Shown here piece by piece: positions 49,592-59,825 of a DNA stretch of 64,000 nucleotides (its first letter is position 1; every line of letters starts with the position of its first letter). The translations under genes and the position numbers were made by a program. Origin of the DNA: Pseudooceanicola atlanticus (GTDB lineage Bacteria; Pseudomonadota; Alphaproteobacteria; Rhodobacterales; Rhodobacteraceae); assembly GCF_000768315.1 (NCBI RefSeq), contig NZ_AQQX01000001.1, positions 186,001 to 250,000 on the forward strand, in the 5' to 3' direction. The notes below the pieces were generated by a model, which worked only from the letters and a program-made list of their open reading frames with translations, was not told the DNA's origin and made no database searches.

Positions 49592-50794
49592 TTACAGGAC
49601 TTCGAACAGGCCGGCTGCGCCCATGCCGCCGCCAACACACATGGTGCAGACAACGTACTTGGCGCCGCGGCGCTTGCCCTCGATCAGCGCGTGGCCGACC
49701 ATGCGGGCGCCCGACATGCCGTAGGGGTGCCCGATCGAGATCGCGCCGCCGTTCACGTTCAACAGCTCATCCGGGATGCCCAGAACGCGCTGCGACTGAA
49801 GAACCTGCGAGGCGAACGCTTCGTTCAGTTCCCACAGGCCAATATCGTCCATCTTCAGCCCATGCGCTTCCAGCAGCTTCGGCACGGCATAGATCGGCCC
49901 GATGCCCATCTCTTCCGGCCCAAGACCTGCGGCCATCACGCCGACATAGCGGCCCAGCGGCTGCAGACCGCGCTTTTCGGCTTCCTTTGCTTCCATGATG
50001 ACCGAGGCCGAGGCACCGTCGGACAGCTGCGATGCGTTGCCCGCGGTGATGTAGGCGCCTTCCTTGACCTGCTGGCCGTCCTTGAAGACCGGCGCCAGGC
50101 TCTGGAGGTTTTCCAGCGTGGTGGACGGACGGTTGCCCTCGTCCTTCTCCAGCGTGACCTCCTTGAAGGACACTTCCTTGGTTTCCTTGTCCATGACACC
50201 CATGGTCGAGGTCAGCGGCACGATCTCGTCGTCGAACTTGCCGGCCTGTTGGGCCGCCGCGGTGCGCTGCTGCGATTTCAGGGCATATTCGTCCTGATCT
50301 TCGCGGGACACGTTGTAGCGCTCGGCCACGATCTCTGCCGTCTCCAGCATCGACATGTAAAGCTCGGGCTTGTGCTCCTGGATCCAGGGGTCACGGGCGC
50401 GGTCGGTACGCATGTTCTGGTTCTGAACAAGGCTGATCGATTCCACGCCGCCGCCGATCACGACTTCCATGCCGTCATGCACGACCTGCTTGGCCGCGGT
50501 GGCAATCGCCATCATGCCAGAGGCGCACTGGCGGTCCATCGACATACCGGCGATGGAAACGGGCAGGCCGGCACGGATCACCGCCTGGCGGCCGATATTG
50601 CTGCCGGTAGAGCCCTGCTGAAGCGCCGCGCCGATCACGCAATCCTGGATCTCGGAGCCGTCGAGCCCCGCACGGTCCACCGCGTGCTTCACGGCATGGC
50701 CAATCAGCTCCTGGGCCTGGGTGTTGTTGAACGCGCCGCGAAAGGCTTTGCCGATCGGGGTTCGCGCGGTCGAGACGATTACTGCGTCACGCAT
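49592..50794 (-). CDS. Acetyl-CoA acyltransferase (thiolase)
   Basis: A 400-residue thiolase. The nucleophile is Cys90 in [12 protein letters not shown], the His is His356 in [13 protein letters not shown] and the second catalytic cysteine is Cys386 in [13 protein letters not shown]. It cleaves 3-ketoacyl-CoA to acetyl-CoA and a shortened acyl-CoA, the final step of beta-oxidation, in line with the adjacent SDR, MaoC and acyl-CoA dehydrogenase genes. GGGAGG precedes ATG 50794. A frame extension to 51028 is antisense-like and not conserved. Confidence 0.94.
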   Translation of the reverse strand: MRDAVIVSTARTPIGKAFRGAFNNTQAQELIGHAVKHAVDRAGLDGSEIQDCVIGAALQQGSTGSNIGRQAVIRAGLPVSIAGMSMDRQCASGMMAIATAAKQVVHDGMEVVIGGGVESISLVQNQNMRTDRARDPWIQEHKPELYMSMLETAEIVAERYNVSREDQDEYALKSQQRTAAAQQAGKFDDEIVPLTSTMGVMDKETKEVSFKEVTLEKDEGNRPSTTLENLQSLAPVFKDGQQVKEGAYITAGNASQLSDGASASVIMEAKEAEKRGLQPLGRYVGVMAAGLGPEEMGIGPIYAVPKLLEAHGLKMDDIGLWELNEAFASQVLQSQRVLGIPDELLNVNGGAISIGHPYGMSGARMVGHALIEGKRRGAKYVVCTMCVGGGMGAAGLFEVL

Positions 50795-50831
50795 GGGTTC
50801 TTTCCTCCCTCTTGGGTTACTGGCTGGTCTG

Positions 50832-51758
50832 TTAGCCCTTGGGCAATTCGATGCCGCGCTTCTCGGCGGCCATCTGGGCATATTTGCGGGTCTGGGCAAA
50901 GGCGCCCGGCATGACCTGCTGGTTCTTCTCGTCGCGAATGTCGTCCATCCGCGCCATGATCGTATCCGGGTCCAGCTCGTCATCGCCAAAGGCCACGCCT
51001 TCGGTTTCGTAGATGCGGGTTTCGGCAAAGCATCCGCCGCCGGCGCCCAGGATCATCCGCGTCGGGCTGTCCTCGTGGATCAGGGTCAGCATCCCCGGGG
51101 TGATCGTCTCGGGCTTGAGCAGCTCGAGCACCTGTTCGGGCAGCAGCCCTTCAGTCATGCGGGTCGCGGCGGTCGGGGCCAGGATGTTGGCCTTGATGTT
51201 GTACTTCGCGCCTTCCTGGCACAGCACGTTCATCAGGCCGACCATCGCCGCCTTGGCCGCGCCGTAGTTCGACTGGCCGAAATTGCCGTAAAGGCCCGAG
51301 GCCGAGGTCGTGTAGACGATCCGGCCATATTCGTTCTGGCGGAAATGCTCCCACAGGGCCTTGGTCGGCACGACCGACCCCATCAGGTGCACGTCGACGA
51401 CCTTGCTGAAATCGTCCAGTTCCATCTTCACGAAGGTCTTGTCGCGCAGGATGCCCGCATTGCAGACAAGGATGTCGACCTTGCCCCACTTGGCGATGGC
51501 CTGGTCGACCATGTCCTGCACCTGGGCCGCATCGGTGACGTTGGCGCCATGCGCCATCGCTTCGCCGCCCATGGCCTCGATCTCTTTCACGACGGCTTCG
51601 GCCTGTGCGCTGGACTGGCCGGTGCCGTCCGTCGCCACGCCCAGGTCATTGACCACGACCTTGGCGCCCAGCTTGGCCAGGCCAAGCGCATGGCTGCGGC
51701 CCAGGCCGACGCCTGCGCCGGTGACGATGGCCACGCGGCCGTCAAAACGAATGCTCAT
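50832..51758 (-). CDS. SDR-family 3-hydroxyacyl-CoA dehydrogenase (HSD17B4-like)
   Basis: A 308-residue short-chain dehydrogenase. The Rossmann motif is [23 protein letters not shown] is in [13 protein letters not shown], and the catalytic Tyr-Lys pair is in [20 protein letters not shown] and [11 protein letters not shown] are typical of the (3R)-hydroxyacyl-CoA dehydrogenase part of peroxisomal multifunctional enzyme 2. It lies beside a MaoC hydratase, the same two activities that are fused in that enzyme. NAD-dependent. Confidence 0.92.
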   Translation of the reverse strand: MSIRFDGRVAIVTGAGVGLGRSHALGLAKLGAKVVVNDLGVATDGTGQSSAQAEAVVKEIEAMGGEAMAHGANVTDAAQVQDMVDQAIAKWGKVDILVCNAGILRDKTFVKMELDDFSKVVDVHLMGSVVPTKALWEHFRQNEYGRIVYTTSASGLYGNFGQSNYGAAKAAMVGLMNVLCQEGAKYNIKANILAPTAATRMTEGLLPEQVLELLKPETITPGMLTLIHEDSPTRMILGAGGGCFAETRIYETEGVAFGDDELDPDTIMARMDDIRDEKNQQVMPGAFAQTRKYAQMAAEKRGIELPKG

Positions 51759-51761
51759 GTA

Positions 51762-52223
51762 TTATCCTCCGAAATATCTGCGGCCCAGCCACTCGGCGAC
51801 GAGCGCGGGCTTCTCCTTGCCTTCGATCTCGACCGTAACGGTCGTGGTCGTCTGAACCTCGCCGGGGCGGATTTCCTCGAACTTCGACAGCACGAAGCGG
51901 CCCCGGATGCGCGACCCCACCGGCACCGGCGACACGAAACGCATCTTGTTCATGCCGTAGTTGACGCCCATCGTCACGCCTTCCATCGACGGCATCTGGT
52001 AGACCATGGCCGACAGCATCGACATGGTCAGGAACCCATGGGCAATCGTCGTGCCGAACGGCGTCTTGGCGGCCTTTTCCGGGTCGACATGGATGTACTG
52101 CCAGTCTTCAGTGCAATCGGCGAACTGGTCGATCCGCTCCTGCGTGATCTCGAACCAGTCGGAGACACCGATCTCCTGGCCCACCATGGCCTCGAATTCT
52201 TCCCGGGTGACGGTCTTGCTCAT
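51762..52223 (-). CDS. MaoC-like enoyl-CoA hydratase
   Basis: A 153-residue hotdog-fold hydratase. The catalytic pair is Asp40 and His45 in EDWQYIHVDPEKA, the hydratase 2 motif, with TTIAHGFLTMSML following. It would hydrate trans-2-enoyl-CoA to (R)-3-hydroxyacyl-CoA for the neighbouring SDR. ATG 52223 follows GAGG; it begins 3 bases before the stop of the upstream SDR at 52226, so they are closely coupled. Confidence 0.92.
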   Translation of the reverse strand: MSKTVTREEFEAMVGQEIGVSDWFEITQERIDQFADCTEDWQYIHVDPEKAAKTPFGTTIAHGFLTMSMLSAMVYQMPSMEGVTMGVNYGMNKMRFVSPVPVGSRIRGRFVLSKFEEIRPGEVQTTTTVTVEIEGKEKPALVAEWLGRRYFGG

Positions 52224-52225
52224 CC

Positions 52226-53059
52226 TCAATCCTCTTGTGCTGATGCCGATTTGGCGGCCACGGCGGCGTTCAGCCCGCCGGCCACCGGAATGGTGTGGCC
52301 CGAAACATACGCTCCCGCACGGGAACACAGGTACAGGACGACGCCCGCGATATCCTCGGGCGTTCCGACACGGCCCAACGGGATGTTCTGACCGGCCTTC
52401 TCGCGCTGCTCTTCCGTGCCAATGGCAAAGGCCATCATCTTGGACAGGAAGGGGCCGGGCGCGAAGGCGTTGACGGTGATGTGCTGCGGCGCCAGTTCCG
52501 AGGACAGGATCGTCGTCATGTGATGCACCACCCCCTTGGACACGCCGTAGGAATAGGCCGTCCCGCCGCGTGGCATGATCCCGACGATCGAGCCGGTGTT
52601 GACCACCCGCGCCGGGTCGTCTGCCGTACCCGCTTTGCGCAGCAGCGGCAGCAATTTCTGCGTCAGGTAGAACATGCCGGTGACGTTGACGTCCAGCACC
52701 CGCGACCAGGCATCGTAGGGAAACTCCTCGATCGTGGGCGCGCCCCAGGTCTTGCCGGCATTGTTCAGCAGGATCGGCAGCGCATCGACCCGTTTCTCGA
52801 CCTCGGCGACAAGGTCCAGCACACCCTGTTCGGACCCGACATCGCCGGCAAAGCCCTCGGCCTTGCCACGCAGGCCCATCTTGTTCAGCTCCTCCGCCGC
52901 GCCTTCGCAGGCATGGGCCTTGCGCGACGCGATCATCACGTCGCAGCCCGCGCCCATAAGCGCCTCTGCGGCCATGTAGCCGATGCCCGAGGCCCCGCCG
53001 GTGATCAGCGCGGTCTTGCCCGTCAGGTCGAACAGCTTCGACGCCAGTAGATCCGACAT
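52226..53059 (-). CDS. SDR-family oxidoreductase
   Basis: A 277-residue short-chain dehydrogenase with ITGGASGIGYMAAEAL, LLNNAGKTWGA, TGSIVGIMPRGG with the catalytic Ser, and YSYGVSKGVVHH with the Tyr-Lys pair. The C-terminus GHTIPVAGGLNAAVA is standard for the classical family. The substrate is probably a hydroxyacyl-CoA, a sterol or a ring alcohol, given the cluster. Its start ATG overlaps the acyl-CoA dehydrogenase stop by one base (TGATG). Confidence 0.9.
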   Translation of the reverse strand: MSDLLASKLFDLTGKTALITGGASGIGYMAAEALMGAGCDVMIASRKAHACEGAAEELNKMGLRGKAEGFAGDVGSEQGVLDLVAEVEKRVDALPILLNNAGKTWGAPTIEEFPYDAWSRVLDVNVTGMFYLTQKLLPLLRKAGTADDPARVVNTGSIVGIMPRGGTAYSYGVSKGVVHHMTTILSSELAPQHITVNAFAPGPFLSKMMAFAIGTEEQREKAGQNIPLGRVGTPEDIAGVVLYLCSRAGAYVSGHTIPVAGGLNAAVAAKSASAQED

Positions 53060-54183
53060 CAGAAGCCCCGCGCAGCGGCGACGCGGGCAGCGTGATAGCC
53101 GTAATCGCCCAGCCATTCCGCGCCGACGCGGGCGCGCTTCATGAAGAAGCCCATGTCGAACTCGTCGGTCATCCCGATCCCGCCATGCATCTGCACGCCC
53201 TCGCTGACCGCCAGCTTGGCGGTCTGGGTCGCGCGGGCCTTGGCGATGGACACGGCTATGTCAGCGTTTTCCGCATCCTCGTCCATCATCCGGCCCGCAT
53301 TGGCGATGGCCGAGGACGTGATCTCGATCTCCGCGAACAGATGCGCGGCGCGGTGTTGCAGCGCCTGGAAGGACCCGATGGTGCGGCCGAACTGCTTGCG
53401 CTCCTTCAGGTAGCCGGTCGTCATGCCGAAAGCCCCGGCCGACACGCCCAGCAATTCCGCCGACAGCGCAGCCTGGCCCGCATTCAGCGCCGTATGGAGC
53501 GCGGCCATGCCGCCATCCACCTCGCCCACCACGTCGTCGCCGGTCGCTTCGACCGCGTCGAAATCCAGCTGCGCGTGATCGCGTTCGTCGACCGTGTGCT
53601 TCGCGTTGCGGGTCAGGCCCGCGCGGTCTGCGTCGATGTCGAACAGGGTCAGGCCCTCGGCCTCGCCCACCGATCCGCCGGTGCGGGCCAAAACCAGCAC
53701 CCGGTTGGCCGATGCTCCGTCCGCGACAAAGACCTTGCGGCCCGACAGCTTGAACGCATTGCCCGATTTCTCGGCCGTCATCCCGGTGCGGGCGGGGGCG
53801 TGTTTCGGCCCCTCGTCCACGGCGATGGCATAGATCGACGACCCGTCGGCGATCCCCGCCAGCCGGTCATTCGCCGCCCCGCGCAGCGCGGTCGCCGCCA
53901 TCACGGCGGTCGAGATGAACGGCGAGGCGGCCAGCACTTCGCCCATCTCCTCGCTCAGGATACCGGCGGCACGGTGGCCCATCTCGGACCCGCCCGCATC
54001 TTCGGGCAGCAGCACCCCGGTCCAGCCCATCTGGGCCATCTCTTTCCAAAGGGCTGGATCATGGGTCCGCCCGGCATCGCGATTGGCGCGGAACGCCGTG
54101 ACCGGAGAGCTTTCCTGCAGAAAACCCCGCGCGGCATCGCGCAGCATGACTTCATCCTCGGTCGGGATCAAAGAAGCAACCAT
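53059..54183 (-). CDS. Acyl-CoA dehydrogenase family protein (short partner)
   Basis: A 374-residue acyl-CoA dehydrogenase homologue. The C-terminal signature ERKQFGRTIGSFQALQHRAA and the late segment QMHGGIGMTDEFDMGFFMKR are clear, while the middle domain is divergent. It follows a longer acyl-CoA dehydrogenase gene by 12 bases, a second example in the window of an adjacent long/short pair. Together they may form a heteromeric enzyme for a bulky or branched acyl-CoA. Electrons would go to ETF. Confidence 0.92.
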   Translation of the reverse strand: MVASLIPTEDEVMLRDAARGFLQESSPVTAFRANRDAGRTHDPALWKEMAQMGWTGVLLPEDAGGSEMGHRAAGILSEEMGEVLAASPFISTAVMAATALRGAANDRLAGIADGSSIYAIAVDEGPKHAPARTGMTAEKSGNAFKLSGRKVFVADGASANRVLVLARTGGSVGEAEGLTLFDIDADRAGLTRNAKHTVDERDHAQLDFDAVEATGDDVVGEVDGGMAALHTALNAGQAALSAELLGVSAGAFGMTTGYLKERKQFGRTIGSFQALQHRAAHLFAEIEITSSAIANAGRMMDEDAENADIAVSIAKARATQTAKLAVSEGVQMHGGIGMTDEFDMGFFMKRARVGAEWLGDYGYHAARVAAARGF

Positions 54184-54195
54184 ATCTGAATTCCT

Positions 54196-55401
54196 TTACG
54201 AGGAGGGCAGTTCGAGAACGCGTTTGGACAGGATGTCGAGCATCACTTCGCTCGTCCCGCCCTCGATCGAGTTCGCCTTGGTGCGCAGCCATTCCGGCGC
54301 CAGCGAACCGTGCTCTCCGTCCCATTCGACCCCTTCCGAGCCGGTGATGGACATCAGCAGTTCGTAGCGGCGCTTGTTCAGCTCCGTCCCCGAATATTTC
54401 AGCATGGCAGAGGCATGGCCGACGCCACCCTGCTTGGCCATGTCCTTGTAGCGCTCCATCGTCATGCTCATGGCCAGGGTGTCGATCTCCAGCTCCATGG
54501 TCTGGGACCGAACCACCGGATCGTCCATGATCGTCTCGTCCAGCGTGTCGATGAAGGCGCCCAGGGACCGGCCACCCAGCACGCCGCTCGCCGCGCCGGA
54601 CCCGCCGCCGCCGATCATCTCGCGTTCATGGGTCAGCAGATGCTTGGCCACGTCCCAGCCGCGGTTCAGCTCTCCGACGATGCGGGAATTGCCCTCTTCG
54701 TCGGTCTTCGGTACCACCACGTTGTCAAAGAAGGTCTCGCAGAAGACAGAGGTGCCCGAGATCAGCTTGATCGGCTTGGTGGAAACGCCCTCGGCCTCCA
54801 TGTCGATCAGCATGAAGGAAATGCCCTTGTGCTTGGGCGCGTCCTTGTCGGTCCGCACCAGCGCAAAGATCCAGTCCGCCTTGTCGGCGTAGGAGGTCCA
54901 GATCTTGGACCCGTTGACCACCCAGTGATCGCCTTTGTCCTCGGCCCGCGTCTGCACGGAGGCAAGGTCGGACCCGGCACCGGGTTCCGAATAGCCCTGG
55001 CACCAGCGAATCCGTCCATTGGTGATATCGGGCAGGTATTTCAGCTTCTGTTCATGGGTGCCGAAGGCCAGCAGCGCCGGCCCCAGCATCCAAAGGCCAA
55101 AGCTTTCCAGCGGGGACGGGGCCTTGGCCTTCGCCATCTCCTCGCGGAAGACCTTCTCCTGCGCCCGGTTCAGACCCGCGCCACCGTATTCGGTGGGCCA
55201 TCTCGGGGCGGTCAGACCGACCGCGGCAGCGTTTTCCATCCAGATTCGCTGCTCATCACACGAGAAGGTGAAGCGCTTGCCGCCCCAGCAGATCGAACGC
55301 TCGCTCGACGGCATATCCTTCAGTTTTTGCGGGCATTTTTCGGCAATGAACGCCGAGACCTCGGACCGAAACTGGTCCAGGTCGTCCGAAAAAGACGACA
55401 T
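54196..55401 (-). CDS. Acyl-CoA dehydrogenase family protein (long partner)
   Basis: A 401-residue acyl-CoA dehydrogenase with WCQGYSEPGAGSDLASVQT, VVNGSKIWTSYADKADWIF and the terminal SIEGGTSEVMLDILSKRVL. GGAGG sits eight bases before the ATG at 55401 (MSSFSDDLDQ); an upstream extension to 55452 has no ribosome binding site. It is the first gene of the minus-strand catabolic operon and is divergent from the ABC substrate-binding protein gene across 143 bases, so the operon promoter should lie there. Confidence 0.92.
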   Translation of the reverse strand: MSSFSDDLDQFRSEVSAFIAEKCPQKLKDMPSSERSICWGGKRFTFSCDEQRIWMENAAAVGLTAPRWPTEYGGAGLNRAQEKVFREEMAKAKAPSPLESFGLWMLGPALLAFGTHEQKLKYLPDITNGRIRWCQGYSEPGAGSDLASVQTRAEDKGDHWVVNGSKIWTSYADKADWIFALVRTDKDAPKHKGISFMLIDMEAEGVSTKPIKLISGTSVFCETFFDNVVVPKTDEEGNSRIVGELNRGWDVAKHLLTHEREMIGGGGSGAASGVLGGRSLGAFIDTLDETIMDDPVVRSQTMELEIDTLAMSMTMERYKDMAKQGGVGHASAMLKYSGTELNKRRYELLMSITGSEGVEWDGEHGSLAPEWLRTKANSIEGGTSEVMLDILSKRVLELPSS

Positions 55402-55544
55402 ATCCGCTCCTCCCAAACGGTTGATGTTTTGCAGTGCAGAATAGAATTTCACAGATTGCTTGACAAGGCGGTGCAGAAACCTTTTGATCGGCCACGAAAG
55501 GCGGGGAGTCAGGTTCCCCAGCTTTTTTAACGGGAGGAAAATCT

Positions 55545-56777
55545 ATGACCATCAAGACCGCCGCACTTGCGGCTGCCGTTTCCGTTGTTGCCGTCACCGC
55601 AGCTTCGGCCGACACGATCAAGTTCGCCTTCATCGACCCGCTATCGGGTCCGTTCGGCCCCTCGGGTGAGGCCGCGTACACCACGTTCCAGCTTGCTGCC
55701 GAGAAAATCAACGAGGCAGGCGGCGTGAACGGCGACATGATCGAAGTCACCGGCTACGACAACAAGATCAACCCCAAGGAATCCCTTGTCCAGCTGCAGA
55801 AAGCCATCGATTCCGGTGCGCGCTACATCCTGCAGGGCAACGGCTCTTCCGTGGCATCCGCCATCATCGACGCCGTCGAGAAGCACAACAAGCGGAACCC
55901 GGGCGAAGAGGTTCTCTTCTTCAACTACGCCGCCGTGACCCCGGCCTTCACCAACGAGCGTTGCTCCTTCTGGCACTTCCGCTTCGACGCGCATGCCGAC
56001 ATGAAGATGAACGCGATCACCGACTACATCAAAGGCAACGAAGACATCAAAAAGGTGTACCTGATCGGTCAGGACTACATCTTCGGTGAAGCCGTGGCCG
56101 CCGCGGCCGAAGGCCAGCTGGGCGAAAAGCGTCCCGACATCGAAATCGTCGGCAACGAACTGCACCCGCTGGGCAAGGTGAAGGACTTCACCCCCTACAT
56201 CCAGAAGATCATCGCTTCCGAAGCGGATGCCGTGATCACCGGTAACTGGGGTGCGGACATGCAGCTGCTGATGAAAGCGGCTGGCTCCTCGGGCTCCGAC
56301 ATTCCCTACTTCACCTTCTACGGTGGTTCGCTGGGCGCCGTGTCCTCGCTGGGTGAGGCCTCCATCGGCCAGCTGCACCAGGTGACCGAAGGCATCACGA
56401 ACCAGGACGCCTCGGACGAGCAGTACGCCCTGATCGAGGAATACAAGGAACGGTTCCCGACCTACGACTACTACTATCACCGCGCCTTCAACACGCTGAA
56501 CATGTTCGACATGGCAGCGGAAAAGGCCGGCAGCGCCGACCCGATCGCGGTCGCCAAGGCGCTGGAAGGCCTGACCATGGAACAGGCCTACGGCACCGTC
56601 ACCATGCGGGCAGAAGACCACCAGGCCCAGCAGCCGCTGTTCATCTCGACCGTGTCGGATGACGTGAAATACGGCGTCGACAACATCGACCTCGGCTGGA
56701 AACTGGTCGAAGGCGGCGAAATCTCCGCCGAGGCCGCATCGGCTCCGACCACCTGTGAAATGGAGCGTCCGGAGTAA
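55545..56777 (+). CDS. ABC transporter substrate-binding protein, Liv type
   Basis: A 410-residue periplasmic binding protein with a signal peptide (MTIKTAALAAAVSVVAVTAA, cleavage after SAS/ASA near residue 22). The mature protein starts DTIKFAFIDPLSGPFGPSGE, the branched-chain amino acid/amide-binding (type I periplasmic fold) pattern. GGAGG precedes it. It leads a five-gene importer operon. Because the operon lies back to back with a CoA catabolic operon, the ligand may be an organic acid or aromatic compound rather than leucine. Confidence 0.92.
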   Translation: MTIKTAALAAAVSVVAVTAASADTIKFAFIDPLSGPFGPSGEAAYTTFQLAAEKINEAGGVNGDMIEVTGYDNKINPKESLVQLQKAIDSGARYILQGNGSSVASAIIDAVEKHNKRNPGEEVLFFNYAAVTPAFTNERCSFWHFRFDAHADMKMNAITDYIKGNEDIKKVYLIGQDYIFGEAVAAAAEGQLGEKRPDIEIVGNELHPLGKVKDFTPYIQKIIASEADAVITGNWGADMQLLMKAAGSSGSDIPYFTFYGGSLGAVSSLGEASIGQLHQVTEGITNQDASDEQYALIEEYKERFPTYDYYYHRAFNTLNMFDMAAEKAGSADPIAVAKALEGLTMEQAYGTVTMRAEDHQAQQPLFISTVSDDVKYGVDNIDLGWKLVEGGEISAEAASAPTTCEMERPE

Positions 56778-56810
56778 TCCAGACGCGCCTATTTGGCTCT
56801 GACCGAAAAA

Positions 56811-56840
56811 GGGGCGCCGTGCCGATGGGGACGGCGCCCC
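56811..56840 (+). other. Stem-loop between substrate-binding protein and permease genes
   Basis: A perfect 10-bp stem GGGGCGCCGT/ACGGCGCCCC with a 10-base loop follows the substrate-binding protein stop by 33 bases and is followed by AATAAC, not T. Such stems commonly stabilise the abundant binding-protein mRNA segment and lower downstream permease expression. Confidence 0.6.
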
Positions 56841-56863
56841 AATAACACCTGAACGAGGTCACC

Positions 56864-57796
56864 ATGGAAACGATCGTATTCGCGCTCCTTAACGGGGTGA
56901 TATACGGCCTATTGCTCTTCATGCTGTCGTCCGGCCTGACCCTCATCTTCTCGATGATGGGTGTGCTGAACTTCGCACATGCCAGCTTCTACATGCTGGG
57001 CGCCTATTTCGCCTTCACCATCTCCGGCTCTTCCAGCTTCTGGATCGCCCTCTTCATCGCACCGGTTCTTGTCGGTCTTGTCGGGGCTGTGGTCGAACGC
57101 TACGGGCTGAGAAAGGTCCACGCCAACGGCCACGTGGCCGAGCTTCTTTTCACCTTCGGCCTGGCCTACCTGATCGAAGAGGTCGTCAAGATCGTCTACG
57201 GCAAGACCTCGGTCGACTACCGGATTCCGGACCTGCTGGATTTCCCGGCCTTCACGATCTATGGCGCCTCGTTCCCGGCCTACCGGATCTTCATGCTGTT
57301 CGTCGCGATCGGGATGCTTGTCGGGCTCTGGGTCCTGCTGAAAAAGACTCGTGCCGGCCTGATCATCCAGGCGGCGCTGACCCATCCCCACATGGTGGGC
57401 CACCTGGGTCACAACGTGCCGCTGATCTTCATGACCGTCTTCGGCATCGGCTGTGCGCTTGCGGGCCTCGCCGGCGTGATCGGGGGCAACATCTTCGTCA
57501 CCGACCCGGCCATGGCCGTCCAGATGGGACCGATCGTCTTCGTGGTGGTCGTCGTCGGCGGGATCGGATCGCTCGAAGGGGCGTTCCTGGCCTCGTTGCT
57601 GATCGGGCTGCTGCAGAACTTCGCCGTGGGTATCTCTGCCTCCTTCGGTGAGATCTTCGGCTTCCTCGGCCTGTCCACGACGTCCGAGCTTGGCTCGATC
57701 ACCATTTCCTCGCTCGCACCGATGCTGCCGTTCCTGCTGCTGGTGCTGATGCTGATCTTCCGCCCGCGCGGCCTGATGGGGGAGCAAGAGCTGTGA
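56864..57796 (+). CDS. Branched-chain amino acid-type ABC permease, LivH-like
   Basis: A 310-residue inner-membrane permease with about eight hydrophobic helices. It starts METIVFALLNGVIYGLLLFM and contains GLTLIFSMMGVLNFAHASFY, the conserved LivH motif, and VVVVGGIGSLEGAFLASLLI. It overlaps the LivM-like gene by 4 bases (GTGA), so the two permease subunits are coupled and should form a heterodimer. Confidence 0.94.
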   Translation: METIVFALLNGVIYGLLLFMLSSGLTLIFSMMGVLNFAHASFYMLGAYFAFTISGSSSFWIALFIAPVLVGLVGAVVERYGLRKVHANGHVAELLFTFGLAYLIEEVVKIVYGKTSVDYRIPDLLDFPAFTIYGASFPAYRIFMLFVAIGMLVGLWVLLKKTRAGLIIQAALTHPHMVGHLGHNVPLIFMTVFGIGCALAGLAGVIGGNIFVTDPAMAVQMGPIVFVVVVVGGIGSLEGAFLASLLIGLLQNFAVGISASFGEIFGFLGLSTTSELGSITISSLAPMLPFLLLVLMLIFRPRGLMGEQEL

Positions 57797-59061
57797 GCAA
57801 CGCAACCACCACAATCGAAAGCCTGCAGCCGTCGAGCGCGGCCAAGTTCCGCCAGCGGACCTTGCCGATCCTGATCTTCGCGGCTGTGATCTTTGCTATC
57901 CCGATGACCGACCCGTCGCGGACGATGTATTCGCTGATGCACCAGATCGGCATCAACATCGTCTTCGCGCTCAGCTACAACATGATCCTGGGCAAGGCGG
58001 GCCTGCTGTCCTTCGGCCACGCGGTCTATTTCGGGCTTGGCGGCTATTTCTGCATGCACGTCCTGGGCTGGATCGAAGACGGCGTCGGCCCCTTCGGCAA
58101 CTACCCTGTCTTCTTCCTGCCCCTGCTGGGCTTCGGCGGCGGCGCGCTTGCCGGCGCGGTGATCGGCTGGCCCTCCTGCCGCAAGGCGGGCACGACCTTC
58201 GCGATGATCTCTCTCGGCGTGGCCGAGCTGATCGCGGCGGCGGGCTTCATGTTCGACAGCCTCTTCGGCGGCGAGGAAGGGATCTCCGGCGACCGTATGA
58301 ACGGGCCCGAAATGTTCGGCCTGTCCCTCGGTCCCATCGACGAGGTCTACTGGTTCATCGCCTTCTGGACCGTGGTCGGTGTGATCGGCATGTTCGCCTT
58401 CACCCGCACGCCCCTGGGCAAGCTGTCCGAGGCGACCCGCGACAACCCGCAGCGTGTGCAGTTCATCGGCTACAACCCGCAGCAGGTGCGCTACCTGGTC
58501 TTCATCATCGCCGGCGGATTTGCCGGGATGGCGGGCGGCATGGCCGCGGTGAACTATGAAATCTTCACCCCGGAATCGCTGTCGCTGATCCCGTCGGGCT
58601 TCGTCCTGATCATGGCCTATGTGGGTGGCATCACCTACTTCGCCGGCCCGATCATGGGGGCGATCCTGCTGACCTACATGCAGTCGATGATGTCGGACTT
58701 CACCGAAGCCTGGCTGCTCTATCTCGGCCTGATGTTCGTCGCCATCGTGATGTACGCCCCGCGCGGCATCGCCGGCATCGTCTTCGGCTTCGTCGACGGT
58801 ATCCGCGGCGGCAATGCAGGGGCCTATTTCACGGCCTGGATCATCCGTCTCGTCGGTTGCCTGCTGATGCTGCTGGGGGCGATCGTCCTGATCGAGATGT
58901 CCGTGCGCTGGTCCAACGGCTACGGCGAAGTGTTCGAACCCTTCGGCCTTCACCTGGGTCACACCAACGTACTGACCTGGATCCTGATCATCGTGCCGCT
59001 GGTCGCAGGGGGCTACATCCTGCGCCGCGCGAGCCGTGAAGAAGAGGAGGGCGCGGCATGA
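57793..59061 (+). CDS. Branched-chain amino acid-type ABC permease, LivM-like
   Basis: A 422-residue inner-membrane permease, longer than typical LivM because of extra hydrophobic segments at the C-terminus (WIIRLVGCLLMLLGAIVLIE). The core has NIVFALSYNMILGKAGLLSF with the LivM signature GLLSFGHAVYFGLGGY. The start is GTG at 57793, overlapping the LivH-like stop. Its stop overlaps the LivG-like start as ATGA. Confidence 0.93.
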   Translation: MSNATTTIESLQPSSAAKFRQRTLPILIFAAVIFAIPMTDPSRTMYSLMHQIGINIVFALSYNMILGKAGLLSFGHAVYFGLGGYFCMHVLGWIEDGVGPFGNYPVFFLPLLGFGGGALAGAVIGWPSCRKAGTTFAMISLGVAELIAAAGFMFDSLFGGEEGISGDRMNGPEMFGLSLGPIDEVYWFIAFWTVVGVIGMFAFTRTPLGKLSEATRDNPQRVQFIGYNPQQVRYLVFIIAGGFAGMAGGMAAVNYEIFTPESLSLIPSGFVLIMAYVGGITYFAGPIMGAILLTYMQSMMSDFTEAWLLYLGLMFVAIVMYAPRGIAGIVFGFVDGIRGGNAGAYFTAWIIRLVGCLLMLLGAIVLIEMSVRWSNGYGEVFEPFGLHLGHTNVLTWILIIVPLVAGGYILRRASREEEEGAA

Positions 59062-59825
59062 CCACCCCAGCTCTGTCCCTGAAGAACCTGTCGAAAAGCT
59101 TCGGCCCGGCCAAGATCATAAATGACGTGACGCTCGACATCGCCAAGGGCGAGCGTCACGCGATCATCGGCCCCAACGGTGCAGGCAAGTCGACACTGTT
59201 CAACCTGATCTCGGGGCTCTACGTCCCGACATCCGGCACCGTGTCGCTGAACGGCACCCTGATCTCGGGCGTCCCCCCGCACGAGATCAACCGGATGGGC
59301 CTGTCGCGGTCCTTCCAGGTGTCCAACATCTTCGCCAACATGACGGTGCGGGAAAACGTGCGCTGCGGCGTGCTGCATTCGCTCGGCCAGGGGTATTCCT
59401 TCTGGAAGAACATCGGCACGCAGAAGGACGTCAATGCCAAGACCTTCGAGGTCATGGAACATTGCGGCCTGCTGGACAAGGCGAACACCCCGGCGGCCCT
59501 GTTGCCCTATGCGGACCAGCGGTCGCTCGAGATCGCGATCACCATCGCGGGCGGGGCGGATGTCATCCTGCTCGACGAACCGACCGCGGGGATGAGCCAT
59601 TCGGAAACCGACCGCGCGGTGGACCTCATCGCGCGTGCGACCGAGGGCAAGACGCTCGTGATCGTCGAACACGACATGGGCGTGATCTTCAACCTGGCCG
59701 ACCGGATTTCCGTGCTCGTCTATGGTGAGATCATCGCCTCCGCGCCCCCGTCCGAAATCCGCGGCGACCCGAAAGTCCGCGAAGCCTATCTGGGTGACGA
59801 AGCCCTGCCGGAGGAAGTCGTATGA
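59058..59825 (+). CDS. ABC transporter ATP-binding protein, LivG-like
   Basis: A 255-residue cytoplasmic ATPase. Walker A is GPNGAGKSTL (about 37-46), the Q-loop lies in SRSFQVSNIFANMTVREN, Walker B is VILLDEPTAGMS and the switch His follows in VIVEHDMGVIF. The signature region is unusual: LLPYADQRSLEIAI in place of the classic LSYGEQ-type sequence, common in LivG. It is coupled by overlap to both neighbours. Confidence 0.93.
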   Translation: MTTPALSLKNLSKSFGPAKIINDVTLDIAKGERHAIIGPNGAGKSTLFNLISGLYVPTSGTVSLNGTLISGVPPHEINRMGLSRSFQVSNIFANMTVRENVRCGVLHSLGQGYSFWKNIGTQKDVNAKTFEVMEHCGLLDKANTPAALLPYADQRSLEIAITIAGGADVILLDEPTAGMSHSETDRAVDLIARATEGKTLVIVEHDMGVIFNLADRISVLVYGEIIASAPPSEIRGDPKVREAYLGDEALPEEVV